A program made the position numbers and the translations under genes. This document shows positions 14,438 through 24,008 of a DNA stretch of 64,000 bases, one piece after another. The notes beneath the pieces were generated by a model. That model had not been told where the DNA came from. It saw nothing but the letters and a program-made list of their open reading frames with translations, and searched no databases. Each line of letters opens with the position of its first letter. Position 1 is the first letter of the stretch. Location of the stretch: assembly GCA_018697195.1 (NCBI GenBank), contig CM031870.1, forward strand, positions 247,221 to 311,220, written 5' to 3'. The DNA is from Certhia americana (Eukaryota; Chordata; Aves; Passeriformes; Certhiidae).

Positions 14438-15201
14438 ACTGCAGCTCCGTGCTAAAGATGTTGTTGAGCAGCACAGGAGAGGGGGAACACGAACAACAGG
14501 GGACAGATGGAGCAGGGCCAGAGTGCCCAGAGCTCGGGCACACACTGCCCACACAGCTCCTGCCACATTCCCACCTGGAGCAGGGACAGCCCGGAGCCAG
14601 CCCTGCTATCAGCCCTGCACAAGCCTGCGCCGTCTCCGCCAGCCCTGGCAGCCATGGAAACTGGACGTTTTCCACCCTGAATTCCTCCCCTTTTGGAAAG
14701 GAGTTTACCAATAAAAGGCACTTAGTGCCGAAGCACAGTCCAGACACAGGCTGCTTAAAAAGAGCCAATTTCCTTCTTATTTCTGCAAAAAAAGCTGCAA
14801 ATGCATTCGCCCCAGATGTTCCCTCCCCCCCTGCAAATAATGGAGGGAGAGAAGCTCATTCATGAGCTCCAGCTTGGCCACAGCACTGCTCTGGCCAGGC
14901 TGGGACACCAGCCTTGGCTGAGGCACCGTGGGGTCACTCATCCCCAGGACTGACAGCCCCCCAGAGCCCCCCAAGCAGCTCAGGAGACCCTCGGGGATAC
15001 CAAGGGCTGTCATACACAGCCCCCAACAGCCAGTGCTGCTTGGAATGAGAAATTCCAGAGGGCAGCTCGGGATACCTGGGGTCCCCAAGCTGACAGCCAC
15101 ACGCAGAAGGCTTTTCTCTGACAGGACAAGCCATGCTCAAGGAGGAAGAAGATCCCAGGGGGGGTCCCACCCGCTCCCCACAACCCCCCCTGTGCCCTCA
15201 C

Positions 15202-15459
15202 CTTCCTGCTGCCGTGCGAGGAGAAGCTGTGGGAATGCCTCTGCAGGCCACCCCCGCTCAGATCCAGCTGTGGCTTCCAGACCTCGCCGTTGTCACTGGC
15301 CAGGCCTTTGGTGGGTGGCAGGGTCGAGCTGAGCAGGACCCCGTTGTGCACCATGTCCTCGGTGCAGGTGAGCCGCAGGCTGCACAGGTACTCGTCCGTC
15401 TCCTTGTCCACCACCAGCAAACGCGTCTCCGTCTCCACGGCCTTGATGCGCTGCACCAC
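15202..15459 (-). CDS. NHERF2: NHERF2 coding exon 2
   Basis: This exon has 258 bases (86 codons, phase 0 at both ends). The acceptor is CTCCCCAG before GTGGTGCAGCGC and the donor is AAG followed by GTGAGG. It starts [18 protein letters not shown], the last strand of PDZ1, and continues into a Ser/His-rich linker ending SSHGSRK. Confidence 0.93.
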
Positions 15460-18400
15460 CTGGGGAGGACAGGGACAGCTCAGCAGGAGCTCAGGGGACA
15501 CTTGGGTGGCAGGAGCTGCACCCCCAAGAAGCCATCAGCTGCCTCACGGTGCTGCTGCTCTGCTCTGGGTAAAGGGTGATGGGGCAGAGAGGGCAAGAAG
15601 AGATCTCAGGGGATGCTCTTCCAGCCACACAGCTGCTCTGCCCAGCTACCTGGGATCACCCTGCCCAGACTCCCTGGGATCACCTCCTGCCCAGACTCCC
15701 TGGGATCACCTCCTGCTCAGTCAAGAGCTTGCAGAGGCTGTCACTGCCCCTTGAGCATCAGCAGCTCTCTGCCTGGCACTGTGCTGAGGAGGCACAGCGT
15801 CTCCAGCCTGTCCCACCAAGCAAACACCTTCATTTCCTCAAGCCAGGGCAGGGCAGGAGCCAGGAGGCACAGGAAGGCTCCAAGCAGCAATGTGGGCAGT
15901 CAGGTGCTGGACTGTCCCCCCACCACATCGTTGTGCTATGGGTAGATTTAAGAAGGAAACAGCTCAATCCATCTCCAGCCAGTGCTGGGCACCAGCAGGG
16001 ATAAGGGGAGCCAGTGCTGGGAGCAGGAGATGAGCCCATCCCTGACAGGATCCAGCTCCAGGCAGGGCTGAATGGGGACATTGTCCTGCTGTGCCCAGCT
16101 CCTTTGCAAAGATCAGGGGCTGGCAGAGGATCACTGACAGTGGGGAGAGCCAGGAGGAGCTGATCCCACAGCCAGGCAGCGGGGGGGGAATCCCACCAGA
16201 GTGGGCTGGGATGGAAACAGGAAAAATCCAGAAACATCCCCAGGGAAAAGCCAGAACCTCCACAGGGAAAAGCCAGAACCTCCACAGGGAAAAGCCAGAA
16301 CCTCCACAGGGAAAAGCCAGAACCTCCACAGGGAAACCACCTCCAGACTCGCTGCTGAAGGCACCTCCTCCCTGCACAAGCCTTCATCCCGAGGAGGAGG
16401 AGGGGTGGCATTGCTGGCAGTGCTGTTCAGCTGCCATCCTCAGCCATGGGGTGGCCCTGAGCACCCCAGACGTGCTGGGAACCCCCCAAAAGCAGCCCGG
16501 GGCTCCTTGCAGGGCTCCTGCTCTGATCTAGGTCACAGCGGCCAGACACGCCAAGGTTAGAGCGACAAACGAGCCCTAATACGCAATTAACCAGCGTTTA
16601 TTTACTCCCTGCAAGCTCCACTCAAGGTCAACAGAGCTGCTATCTGCAAACAAGGGAAAAAAAAAAAACTCAGACTGCAAGTAATTTACAGGCTGCAGAC
16701 AAGGCTGAACTAACTCATCCACTGCAGCCATCCCAGGCTCCCACCCGTACCCGGCCTGGAGGGTGCTGATCCATCAGGCCCACAAAATCCATCTGTTCCC
16801 GTTCAGATCCGTTTACATCTGACAGCAGACAGTGCTGCTGACACCAGCAGTGCCTGCACAGGGACACTTCTCCCAGAGGGGACCTGGCAGCAGCAGCCAA
16901 CGCATGGCAGCAAAGATGCAGACGGGGAACGTGCTGGCCCTGCAGTGACATCCCCCAGACCCCACAGTTCAGGTGGGGCAGCACAGGGAGCCACGGGGGT
17001 CCCACAGACTGCAGAGAAACTCAGAGGGTGCACAGAAGGGTCCAAAGCTGATGGAGAGCAGCTCTGGGCTCACCCCACAGCTGAGCCCCCCAAGAACCAC
17101 TGCAGCGATGGAGCAAAGGTCCCACGAGTGCTGAGGGTGAGTCAGGAAGGGATGGAGAGCAGCACAGAGCAGCCCCTTGCCCCCTCCCCATGAGCAGGAG
17201 GAACAAAAGGAGCTGTGAGGAGCCCCTCCAAGGCAGCAGCTCTCCCTGGGGACAGCGCAGAGAGCTGGGAGGCAAAGCAGCAGCCCCCGGCGAGATCCCT
17301 GCCCAGCACCGTACCCGCTTCCGAGCCATGCTCACAGCCTCGAGTCCTGCAGGCTTCTGAGACAATGCAGCCTGCCCTGAGCATCTGGGACCGTCTCAGC
17401 ACCCGACCCAGCCCCACGATTTCCGCAGCTCCACCCAAGCAGACTTTCACCCCTGGTGACAGCAGCGCCAGCCCGGCAGAGCCAGCCCAGGCCCTTCCAC
17501 CCTTGCCAAGCAGCAGCGCCCAGGAAGGACTCACGGTGCCACCGACAGCAGCTCCCACAGAGGTGCCCGTGCCAGGCTCCATCCTGCCAGGCTCCGTGGG
17601 GAACGGGAGGATTCCNNNNNNNNNNCGGGAGGATTCCCGTGCCCTGCTCCATCTTGCCAGGCTCCGTAGGGACTGGGAGGCTTCCCGTGCCCTGCTCCAT
17701 CCTGCCAGGCTCCATTTGGACCAAGAGGATTCCTGTGCCCTGCTCCATCCTGTCAGGCTCCAGGGGGAACAAGAGGATTTCCAGGAGCTCTGGCTCTGCC
17801 CGGTTCCAAGGAACCCAGGATGCAACTCTGGGACATGAAACGCCCCAAGAACACGTTCTGCCTTCGCTCCTTGGGCAAGGCCAGGAGGAAAAAAAAAACC
17901 AGAGAACAAAGACAAAAATGCTGCCAGCTTCAGCTGGAAACACAGTTACGCCCAAACAGCAAGGCCTTGTGTGCTGTGGGCTCCAAACCATGCCCATGGA
18001 GAAGGGTTACTTATTCAAGGCTGGGCAAGGAGCAGCACGAGGAAGGGCCACGGTGAGGTGGCTGCTCAAAGCCACCGTGTGACCCACCAGTGCTGGGTAG
18101 TTTTTGGGGGAAGGAAGAGGTTCTTGTGGTAGGGAGGCAGGAAAAAGTGTGATCCCAGAGCAGGCAGAACTGCTCCTGCTCTCCCACCACCTGCATTCAT
18201 CCCAGAGCCATGGCAGCCACTCTGGATGGGACACCCTGTTCCAATCACTGCTCAGCAGCAGGGAGCGAGTGCCAGGGCTCCGTCCTGCCACCAGCAGCAA
18301 AAGAAAAAAATAAAATAAAATAAAAGGAAGAAAGAGAAATTTCCCCCCCTCCCATTTCACTTGACCTACTGGGAAGCCCCAGCACGTTTCAAAGACACAG

Positions 18401-20319
18401 CTGGCTCTGCTATCGCCCGTCCCCAGCAGCACAGCAGCAGCAGGGAGCTCTGGTGGCTTCCAAGGCACCACAGGAACACAGCCCTCCTTCCTGCCCAGCC
18501 ACATCAAAGATGGGGATCCTCCTTCAAGGGGTTTGAAATCACACTCAGGACAAACATCAACTTTCACACGGCTGGCTCAGATCATCAAAAACAAGCTCAA
18601 TTCCCCACAAAACCCCAACCAGGCTCTTAGAGAAGAGTCCACGGGGCTTCATTGGAGCAACCTGGAAGGCTCAGCTTCACCTTCTTCACCCCACACCTGG
18701 GGTGGACCCAGAGAACACACAGCCCCCCAAAACTCTGCTGGGTCGAGGCACAGCCCAGCTCTGCCCCCACGCAGCACTGGCAGCGGGGCTGAGCAGATGT
18801 TTTAAGTTACTAAAACACTAAATCCTGCAGAGCCCCACAAGCCACGAGGCAAATTGTGCCCCTGCCAGGCTCCCAGCGTCCAGCAGGACTTGAACTTCCC
18901 TGCTTTTTTTTTTTTTTTTTTCCTTTTTTCTCATTGCTTTTTTTTTTCCCCTTTTCCCGGTTGGTTTTTTTTTTTTTTTTAGACTAAATCGTTTGACAAA
19001 CGTAAGTCCCAGTTTTACAAGCAGAAAACGCCACAGCCTGAAAACAGCACCCCTGGACCTGCCCAGAGTGGTCAGGAAGAGTCACTACTCGCCTCGGAGC
19101 CCTATCTCTCTTTGGCCAGCCCAACTGCTGAACATCTGCACAGCTTGATCTGCAGATTTTACGGCATCTTCCTACACTCCGCGCTGCACAGGCAGGCGCA
19201 GCTCGCCCAAAGCAGCCAAGAAAACCCACAGCAGAGCCGGAAATAAAGCCCGGGTCTCCCCATTCCTTTCCACCACAGATTGCATAACGCGGCAGAGCCC
19301 TGCCCAGCCCCACACACCTTCGCTTTTCCCACCTTGCCACGATGGCCAAGGCCCGTGCTGCGGCTCCCCGGGGGCACGCAAAGCCCCCCTTGGGGGGAGC
19401 ACCCACCCCTCTGCTGCACCCACCCCCGCTGCCCAGGTCGGGGATGCTCCAGCAGGGACATTTCGGGTGAAACCCCCCTCCTTCCAGCAGGGACAAACCC
19501 CCGCAGCAGGCATAATTCGGGTAAAATCCCCCCCTCCAGCAGGGACAAACCCCCCCCAGCAGGGACATTTCGGGTGAAAACCCACCCCAGTAGGGACATT
19601 TCGGGTGAAAACCCCCCTCCCAGCAGGGACAAAACCCACCAGCAGGGACACTTCGGGTAAAAACACCCCCGAAGAAGAGACACTTCGGGTAAAAAACCCT
19701 TCCCAGCAGGGACAAACCCCCACCAGCAGAGACACTTCGGGTGAAAACTCCCCCCGCAGCAGGGACACTTCGGGTGAAGCCCCCCTCCCAGTAGGGACAT
19801 TTCGGGTGAAAACCCCCTCCAGCAGGGACAAAACCCCTGCAGCAGTGACACTTCGGGTAAAAACCCCCCTGAAGGAGACACACTTCGGGTAAAAATCCCT
19901 CCCTAGCAGGGACATTTCGGGTGAAACCCCCCCACCAGAGACACTTCGCGTGAAAACTCCCCCCGCAGCAGGGACAAAACCCCTCCAGAAGGGACCAACC
20001 CCCCCCCCAGAAGGGACATTTCGGATGACCCCCCCGCCACCCCCGCAGGGAGGCTGGATCCCGGGATGCCGCCGTTCCCGTCCCTGCCGTTCCTCTCTCC
20101 ATCCCGTACCTGGTGATGTGTCTCCTGCTCCACGTTGAGCCCGTTCACCTCCACCACCCTGTCCCCAGCTCGCAGCCCCGCCGCCTCCGCGGGCGAACCG
20201 GGCTCCACTTTGCGGATGAACTGGCCGCTCTTGCCCTTCTCGCCGTGCAGGTGGAAGCCGTAGCCGCTTTCCCCCTTGAGCATTCGGCACAGCCGCGGTT
20301 TCAGCTGATCCTTGGCCAT
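15202..20319 (-). CDS. NHERF2: NHERF2 (SLC9A3R2), PDZ scaffold protein, 5' part only
   Basis: Two exons are seen, 20319-20110 and 15459-15202, giving 156 residues before the reading frame leaves the recognised exons. The protein starts [23 protein letters not shown]1 spans about residues 8-90, with the carboxylate-binding GYGF loop at 19-22, an HLHGEKGK stretch, [12 protein letters not shown], and RLLVVD closing the domain just after the exon junction. The linker carries LTCTEDM, which resembles human NHERF2 (LTCTEEM) more than NHERF1, and the start [12 protein letters not shown] also fits NHERF2. By family knowledge it is a membrane-cytoskeleton adaptor that links NHE3, CFTR and GPCR tails to ezrin. 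The usual protein has about 337 residues with PDZ2 and a C-terminal ezrin-binding tail; neither was found down to position 1, so the gene is cut by the window edge. NPW and ZNF598 next to it match human 16p13.3. Confidence 0.93.
15640..15722. repeat. Short tandem repeat, ~25 bp x3
   Basis: There are three near copies of CTGGGATCACCTCCTGCCCA, each followed by 'gactcc' or similar. The array lies upstream of NHERF2 exon 2 in transcript orientation, within intron 1. Confidence 0.8.
16225..16345. repeat. 22-bp minisatellite
   Basis: About five copies of a 22-base unit, GGGAAAAGCCAGAACCTCCA plus CA, lie in NHERF2 intron 1. On the minus strand it keeps an open frame rich in F, P, V and W, which is a by-product of the repeat. 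Confidence 0.92.
16622..16630 (+). promoter_or_regulatory. Extended nuclear-receptor half-site
   Basis: TCAAGGTCA is an exact match to the monomer site of ERR/SF-1-type receptors (TNAAGGTCA). It lies in an AT-richer patch of intron 1 that also has CAATTAACCAG. Function is not demonstrated. Confidence 0.25.
17565..17790. repeat. ~45-bp minisatellite with gap
   Basis: Four or more copies of a unit containing CCCTGCTCCATCCTGCCAGG and then a 'ctccgtggggaacgggagga'-like half are seen. Ten Ns at 17616-17625 interrupt the array. Confidence 0.9.
17616..17625. other. Assembly gap (10 N)
   Basis: Ten Ns lie inside the ~45-bp minisatellite of NHERF2 intron 1. Identical sequence (cgggaggattcc) on both sides suggests a possible collapse or misjoin. 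Confidence 0.99.
18904..18981. repeat. Poly-T tracts
   Basis: Three T runs of about 9-20 bases are separated by short pyrimidine spacers. On the NHERF2 sense strand these are poly-A tracts in intron 1. No retroelement body is recognised beside them. Confidence 0.8.
19440..20040. repeat. Degenerate minisatellite in NHERF2 intron 1
   Basis: More than fifteen copies of a unit of about 25-40 bases are seen, built from AGCAGGGACATTTCGGGTGA or GACACTTCGGGTAAAA plus a C-rich spacer. The array ends about 70 bases from the exon 1 donor and is C-rich on the plus strand and G-rich on the transcribed sense strand. Copies of the unit lack most stops on the minus strand, which explains the very long open frame of about 19172-20515. 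Confidence 0.93.
20110..20319 (-). CDS. NHERF2: NHERF2 coding exon 1
   Basis: This exon has 210 bases and encodes residues 1-70, from the ATG at 20319-20317 to CAG, followed by the donor GTACGG at 20109. It ends in phase 0. The start is chosen because PDZ1 begins about eight residues later, as in human NHERF2, and because the sequence upstream is CpG-rich promoter with GGC repeats. Longer open frames through this exon run into minisatellites on both sides and are not used. Confidence 0.94.
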
Positions 20320-20590
20320 GGCCGGCGGCGGCGGCGGCGGCAGCGGCGGAGCTGGGCGGGAGCGGAGCCGCTTTTATGGGCGGCCCGGGGCGGGCACCGA
20401 GGGGCGGGTCGGGACCGGGGCTGGGACCGGGGCTGGGGCCAGGGATGGGGCTGTGGGCGGCGGTGGGAGCGGGGCGGCAGCAACGGCGGTGGGGAGAGGG
20501 ACCGGAGCGATGCACGGCTCGGCCATGCTGCGGCTGCCCCGCGGTACCGGGAGGGGACGGGGCGGAGCGGCGGTGAGAGACGGGGCGGGA
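20319..20590 (-). promoter_or_regulatory. CpG-rich promoter region of NHERF2
   Basis: A dense run of CpG and GC boxes lies directly upstream of the NHERF2 start, beginning with a GGC trinucleotide run (20322-20350). It ends where the minisatellite at about 20597 begins. Its role is inferred from composition and position. Confidence 0.6.
20371..20378 (-). promoter_or_regulatory. TATA-like box upstream of NHERF2
   Basis: On the minus strand the sequence reads CATAAAAG, about 55 bases upstream of the NHERF2 ATG and flanked by GC boxes (GGGCGG on either strand). It sits in a CpG-dense block at about 20100-20590. A TATA-directed start would leave a 5' UTR of only about 25 bases, so dispersed CpG-island initiation is equally possible. 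Confidence 0.4.
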
Positions 20591-20596
20591 CCGGCA

Positions 20597-21105
20597 CCGG
20601 CACCAGCATCGGAACCGACACCGGCACCAGCATCGGAACCGACATTGACACCAGCATCGGAACCGACATTGACACCAGCATCGGAACCGACACCGGCACC
20701 AGCATCGGAACCGACACCGGCACCAGCATCGGAACCGGCACCGGGACCAGCATCGGAACCGGCACCGGCACCAGCAACGGAACCGGCACCGGGACCAGCA
20801 TCGGAACCGGCACCGGCACCAGCAACGGAACCGACACTGACACCGGCACCGGGACCAGCATCGGAACCGACATTGACACCAGCATCGGAACCGACACCGG
20901 CACCGGCACCAGCATCGGAACCGACACCGGGACCAGCATCGGAACTGACACCGGCACCGGCACCAGCAACGGAACCAACACCGGCACCAGCAACGGAACC
21001 AACACCGGCACCAGCATCGGAACCAACACCGGCACCGGAACCGACACCGGCACCAGCACCAACACCAGCACCAGCACTGACACCGGAACTGACACTGGCA
21101 CCGGC
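20597..21105. repeat. Large 18/24-bp minisatellite upstream of NHERF2
   Basis: About 25 units of ACACCGGCACCAGCATCGGA and variants (gacattgacaccagcatcgg, ggcaccgggaccagcatcgg) form higher-order combinations of 18 and 24 bases. All units are multiples of three, so several frames stay open on both strands (GTSIGTDT-like, PAPASEPT-like and VGSDAGAG-like repeats). Confidence 0.95.
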
Positions 21106-21171
21106 GGCTGCTGGAGCCCTGGGGTCACCACCCTGCCAGCAGCAGCGATCTGCTGGGATCCTTGTGGCACA

Positions 21172-21333
21172 GAGCGCTCTGAGAAGCTCTGGATGCCCCT
21201 GGATGCATCCCAAAGCCAGGTTGGGCTTGGAGCAACCTGGGATACTGGAAGGTGTCCCTGCCCATGGTACTGCATGGGTGGCACTGGATCTTTAAGTCCT
21301 TTTAGGAGTTTTCCCACCCAAAACGTTCCAGGG
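21172..21333 (+). mobile_element. CR1 LINE 3' fragment
   Basis: Segments GAGAAGCTCTGGATGCCCCT, 'tactggaaggtgtccctgcc' and a terminal 'cccaaaacgttccagg' match the other forward CR1 copies in order. Confidence 0.75.
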
Positions 21334-21430
21334 TTCCATGGCTCCGGCTCCATCCTGGCTGACCCTTGGAGGGGCCACCCAGATTTCACCTGGACTTAGT
21401 TTAATGAAACTCAGAGATCCCTGTCTTCAC

Positions 21431-21629
21431 CTTTTTGCATTCCTCGTCTTCATTTCCTTGAAATCTTTTACGAGGAGGACACGGTCCAGAGCAGCTGTCA
21501 CAGTGATGGCTCTGAGTGTCACATTCCTTTGTCATAGCTTCCCAGGCCTTCCTCTGCACTTTCTCCTTCCTCAACAGATTTCCTACCAGATTTGACAGTG
21601 CTGAAGCAAACACAGCAGCCTGCTGGAGG
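21431..21629 (-). CDS. Unassigned exon-like open block
   Basis: On the minus strand a good acceptor (CCTTTTATTTCCAG) precedes 199 bases, and AAG then GTGAAG gives a plausible donor. The frame from phase 2 is open for 66 codons and ends in phase 0. The predicted peptide has an alanine/leucine-rich helix-like start (LQQAAVFASALSNLVGNLLR), a basic stretch (KEKVQRKAW), a cysteine cluster (CDTQSHHCDSCSGPC) and an acidic end (GNEDEECKK). I do not recognise the family. It lies 1.1 kb upstream of NHERF2 on the same strand, and its end phase would suit NHERF2 exon 2, but nothing shows that the two are joined. It may be an exon of an unannotated gene, a decayed exon, or chance. Confidence 0.3.
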
Positions 21630-21766
21630 CTGGAAATAAAAGGCTCCAGAAATTAATATTGATTTACTTTTAATGTGTAGTTAGCTTAAAAAACCCTACT
21701 TCCATTGCAGTGAGACATAAAAAAAAAACCCTTAAAAAAACTCCTTGAACCAAAAAGATACTTGGA
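21560..21766. repeat. Direct repeat, copy A
   Basis: About 207 bases are nearly identical to 23793-24008. It covers the 5' part of the exon-like block 21431-21629, its acceptor and upstream sequence, beginning TTTCTCCTTCCTCAACAG and ending AAAAAGATACTTGGA. Differences are few point changes and length differences in A and CA runs. Confidence 0.93.
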
Positions 21767-21944
21767 GGCTGTATCCTGAAAAATCCCAGCATTATTTTTA
21801 TCTCTGCCAGTTCTTCCCACCCCATTCCCTGCAGGCAGAGCTGGGTGGGGGGCACTGGGTGCTGTCCCTTGGGGTGACTGTCACCCTGGGGTGGGAACAG
21901 GCCCTGCCCTGGCTCCAGACACACTTGGCAGCCGTGAGGTCCCA

Positions 21945-22485
21945 CCCTGAGGATGTTTCAGTCCCACCAAGGGACAACGTGATGTCCCCCCAAAGGACAA
22001 TTGTCACTTTGATTCTTGTATGTTTCCCTCGACTTTCAATGTTTGAAATTCTTGGAGTCAGTTTCTCACCGCTTTTAATGTAAATCATAATTGTTTTGCA
22101 TTCCTCTCTAGAGGAAGCGAGACTTGATACACTTTTGGGTTGACCTATGAGATTAGAGAGGTTGAATTTCATTCTCCAATCCCTGGTCACCTTTAAAATG
22201 ATATGTATATATATATATAGAGAGAGAGAGAGGTCACACAATACACTTCCTTCTTTTTCCTCCTTTCTCTGTGAAGAGTTGTCATGAAAGTGTGTTCATT
22301 TCTGTCAAACAGCGACAGACAATGTGATGTCCCCCCAAAAGGACAATGTCATGTCCCACCAGGAGGATGTTTCAGCCCCACCAATGAAGGATTTTTCAGT
22401 CCCACCAGGACAATGTCTCAGCCCCACCAGGAGGATGTTTCAGCCCCACCAAGGAAGGATTTTTCAGTCCCACCAGTGCCGATGC
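21945..22485. repeat. Degenerate GTCCCACCAG-type repeat split by ~310 bp
   Basis: Units such as GGAGGATGTTTCAGCCCCAC, AAGGATTTTTCAGTCCCACC and ACAATGTGATGTCCCCCCAA occur at 21950-22005 and again at 22315-22480. The interval 22006-22314 is unrelated and contains a (TA)n(GA)n microsatellite at about 22201-22232. Confidence 0.85.
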
Positions 22486-23792
22486 TTTACTCCCTGTGCC
22501 ACTCCAGCAGCACAAAGTCCTGGGTGCCACAAGAGGAGAGCTGAGAAACTCAGAGGCCGTTTTTTATTTGCTGTACAACACAACTGCTCCCTTGAGCCTC
22601 TTTGTGGAGTCCTGAAGCTTTTTTATCGGGCTAGACCAGTGCGAATAATTGATTTTTCCACTCACTGGCTAAACCCAAAAAACTGGGGGGAAGGGGGGAG
22701 GAGAAGGAATTGTTTCAAGTTTATTTGAACCAAAAAGTTTTTCTTTTGATTCGGTGCAATAAAAACACGGTGGGAGAAAATCTTTCGGGTGGTCAAAGTG
22801 AACATTTTAACCCTTTTGAATATTTTTTTTAAAGCATTGGGAGCATGAAAATTTTTTAAAAATAATAAAAAAGAGAGAAAATATTTCAAAACGAGGGGGA
22901 ACCATTGTGTGATTTTTTTTTAAATGCTCTTTTTTAAGCATGAGTATTTTCTGAAGTTTGAGAAAAATACTGGATTCATTGATTTTTTTCAACCTCAGTG
23001 TCTCAAAAAGGCATTCTTTCCCCCCCCAAAAATCCATCTATTTATTGTAGAGAATGCAGGGGACTTGGTAGAGCCCTGACTCAGCACTGGCTCTTTGCCT
23101 GAGCACCTTGTGAGCCTAAAATAAAACATTTTTTTTCGTGATCCCTCTACTTCAGGGGCTGTGGTTGTGCCTCTGGCACAAAGCTCTGGGCTGTCCTCCC
23201 TGTCCTGGGACACAGCTTGGTGCATCCCTTGGCACAAACGTGGATCACGGGGAAATCCTGCATTTTTTCACTGCAGCTGATGGAGAAGGAGCTGGAAGGA
23301 AAACAAAAAACACATTGTGCAAAGGTGAATCCTTGCAAGGTACAAAATCCTTTTGGTTCTTCCCATCCTGCCTTTCCCCGTCCTTTCAAGTCTCGTTGCA
23401 AACAAAATGAGGGAGCACAGAGAGGTTCCTGCACTCTGGAATGACAGAACCATGGGTAGATCCAGCAGATCCTGCTCAGGCAGAATTTTCCCATTTAAAT
23501 TTCTGTCTGTTTTGATTTGGGCAGATTTTTAACTCCAGACTGGGCCTGCCTGGAGGCAGAGGCAGTCCAGGGACCTGTGAGCTCAGTGGTTTGGGAAGGT
23601 TTGAGTTCTTTTTCAGTCGACATCTGCTTCCAGTTCCCTCTCTGCACTTGGTTGAGCAGTGACAGAGAATCCCACCTGGTTCCTTCTCCCTCTGCTTTAG
23701 GAATGGTGCTGTTGCTGCACTAATCCAAAATTCAGGTGCTGGGAAGGATTTCCAGTTACAGAAATCAGAGTCACCCTTCAGGCTCCCTGAAG

Positions 23793-24008
23793 TTTCTCCT
23801 TCCTCAACAGATTTCCTACCAGATTTGACAGTGCTGAAGCAAACACAGCAGCCTGCTGGAGGCTGGAAATAAAAGGCTCCAGAAATTAATATTGATTTAC
23901 TTTTAATGTGCAGTTAGCTGAAAAAACCCTACTTCCACTGCAGTGAGACACACACACACAAAAAAAAAAAACCCTTAAAAAACTCCTTGAACCAAAAAGA
24001 TACTTGGA
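23793..24008. repeat. Direct repeat, copy B
   Basis: This is the second copy of the repeat at 21560-21766, in the same orientation and about 2.2 kb away. A (CA)n expansion is present at about 23949-23960. The exon-like frame is cut after RKEK and meets a stop a few codons later. Flanking sequences outside the repeat do not match, so this is not a simple tandem duplication. Confidence 0.93.

Larger units (their letters stand above)
7037..15201. other. No gene seen; presumed NHERF2 intron 2
   Basis: There is no recognisable exon. The stretch holds CR1 fragments near 8150-8495 and 10587-10702, a GGA-rich purine tract at about 14395-14437, and a short CpG-richer patch at about 9880-10130 of unknown meaning. 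Confidence 0.5.
15460..19440. other. NHERF2 intron 1, distal part; no gene
   Basis: No exon is recognised. The stretch holds several tandem repeats, one assembly gap and long poly-T tracts at about 18905-18980. Confidence 0.7.

Noticed and set aside
19172..20515. 447-codon minus-strand open frame across NHERF2 exon 1
   Set aside because: It shares only part of the exon region and is mostly a translation of the intron 1 minisatellite. The real NHERF2 frame through exon 1 is different and splices at 20110.
20113..21399. Long frames on both strands over 20113-21399 (GTSIG, PAPASEP and VPVSVPML repeats)
   Set aside because: They are products of an 18/24-bp minisatellite whose unit is a multiple of three. 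Both strands are open at once and no conserved domain is seen.
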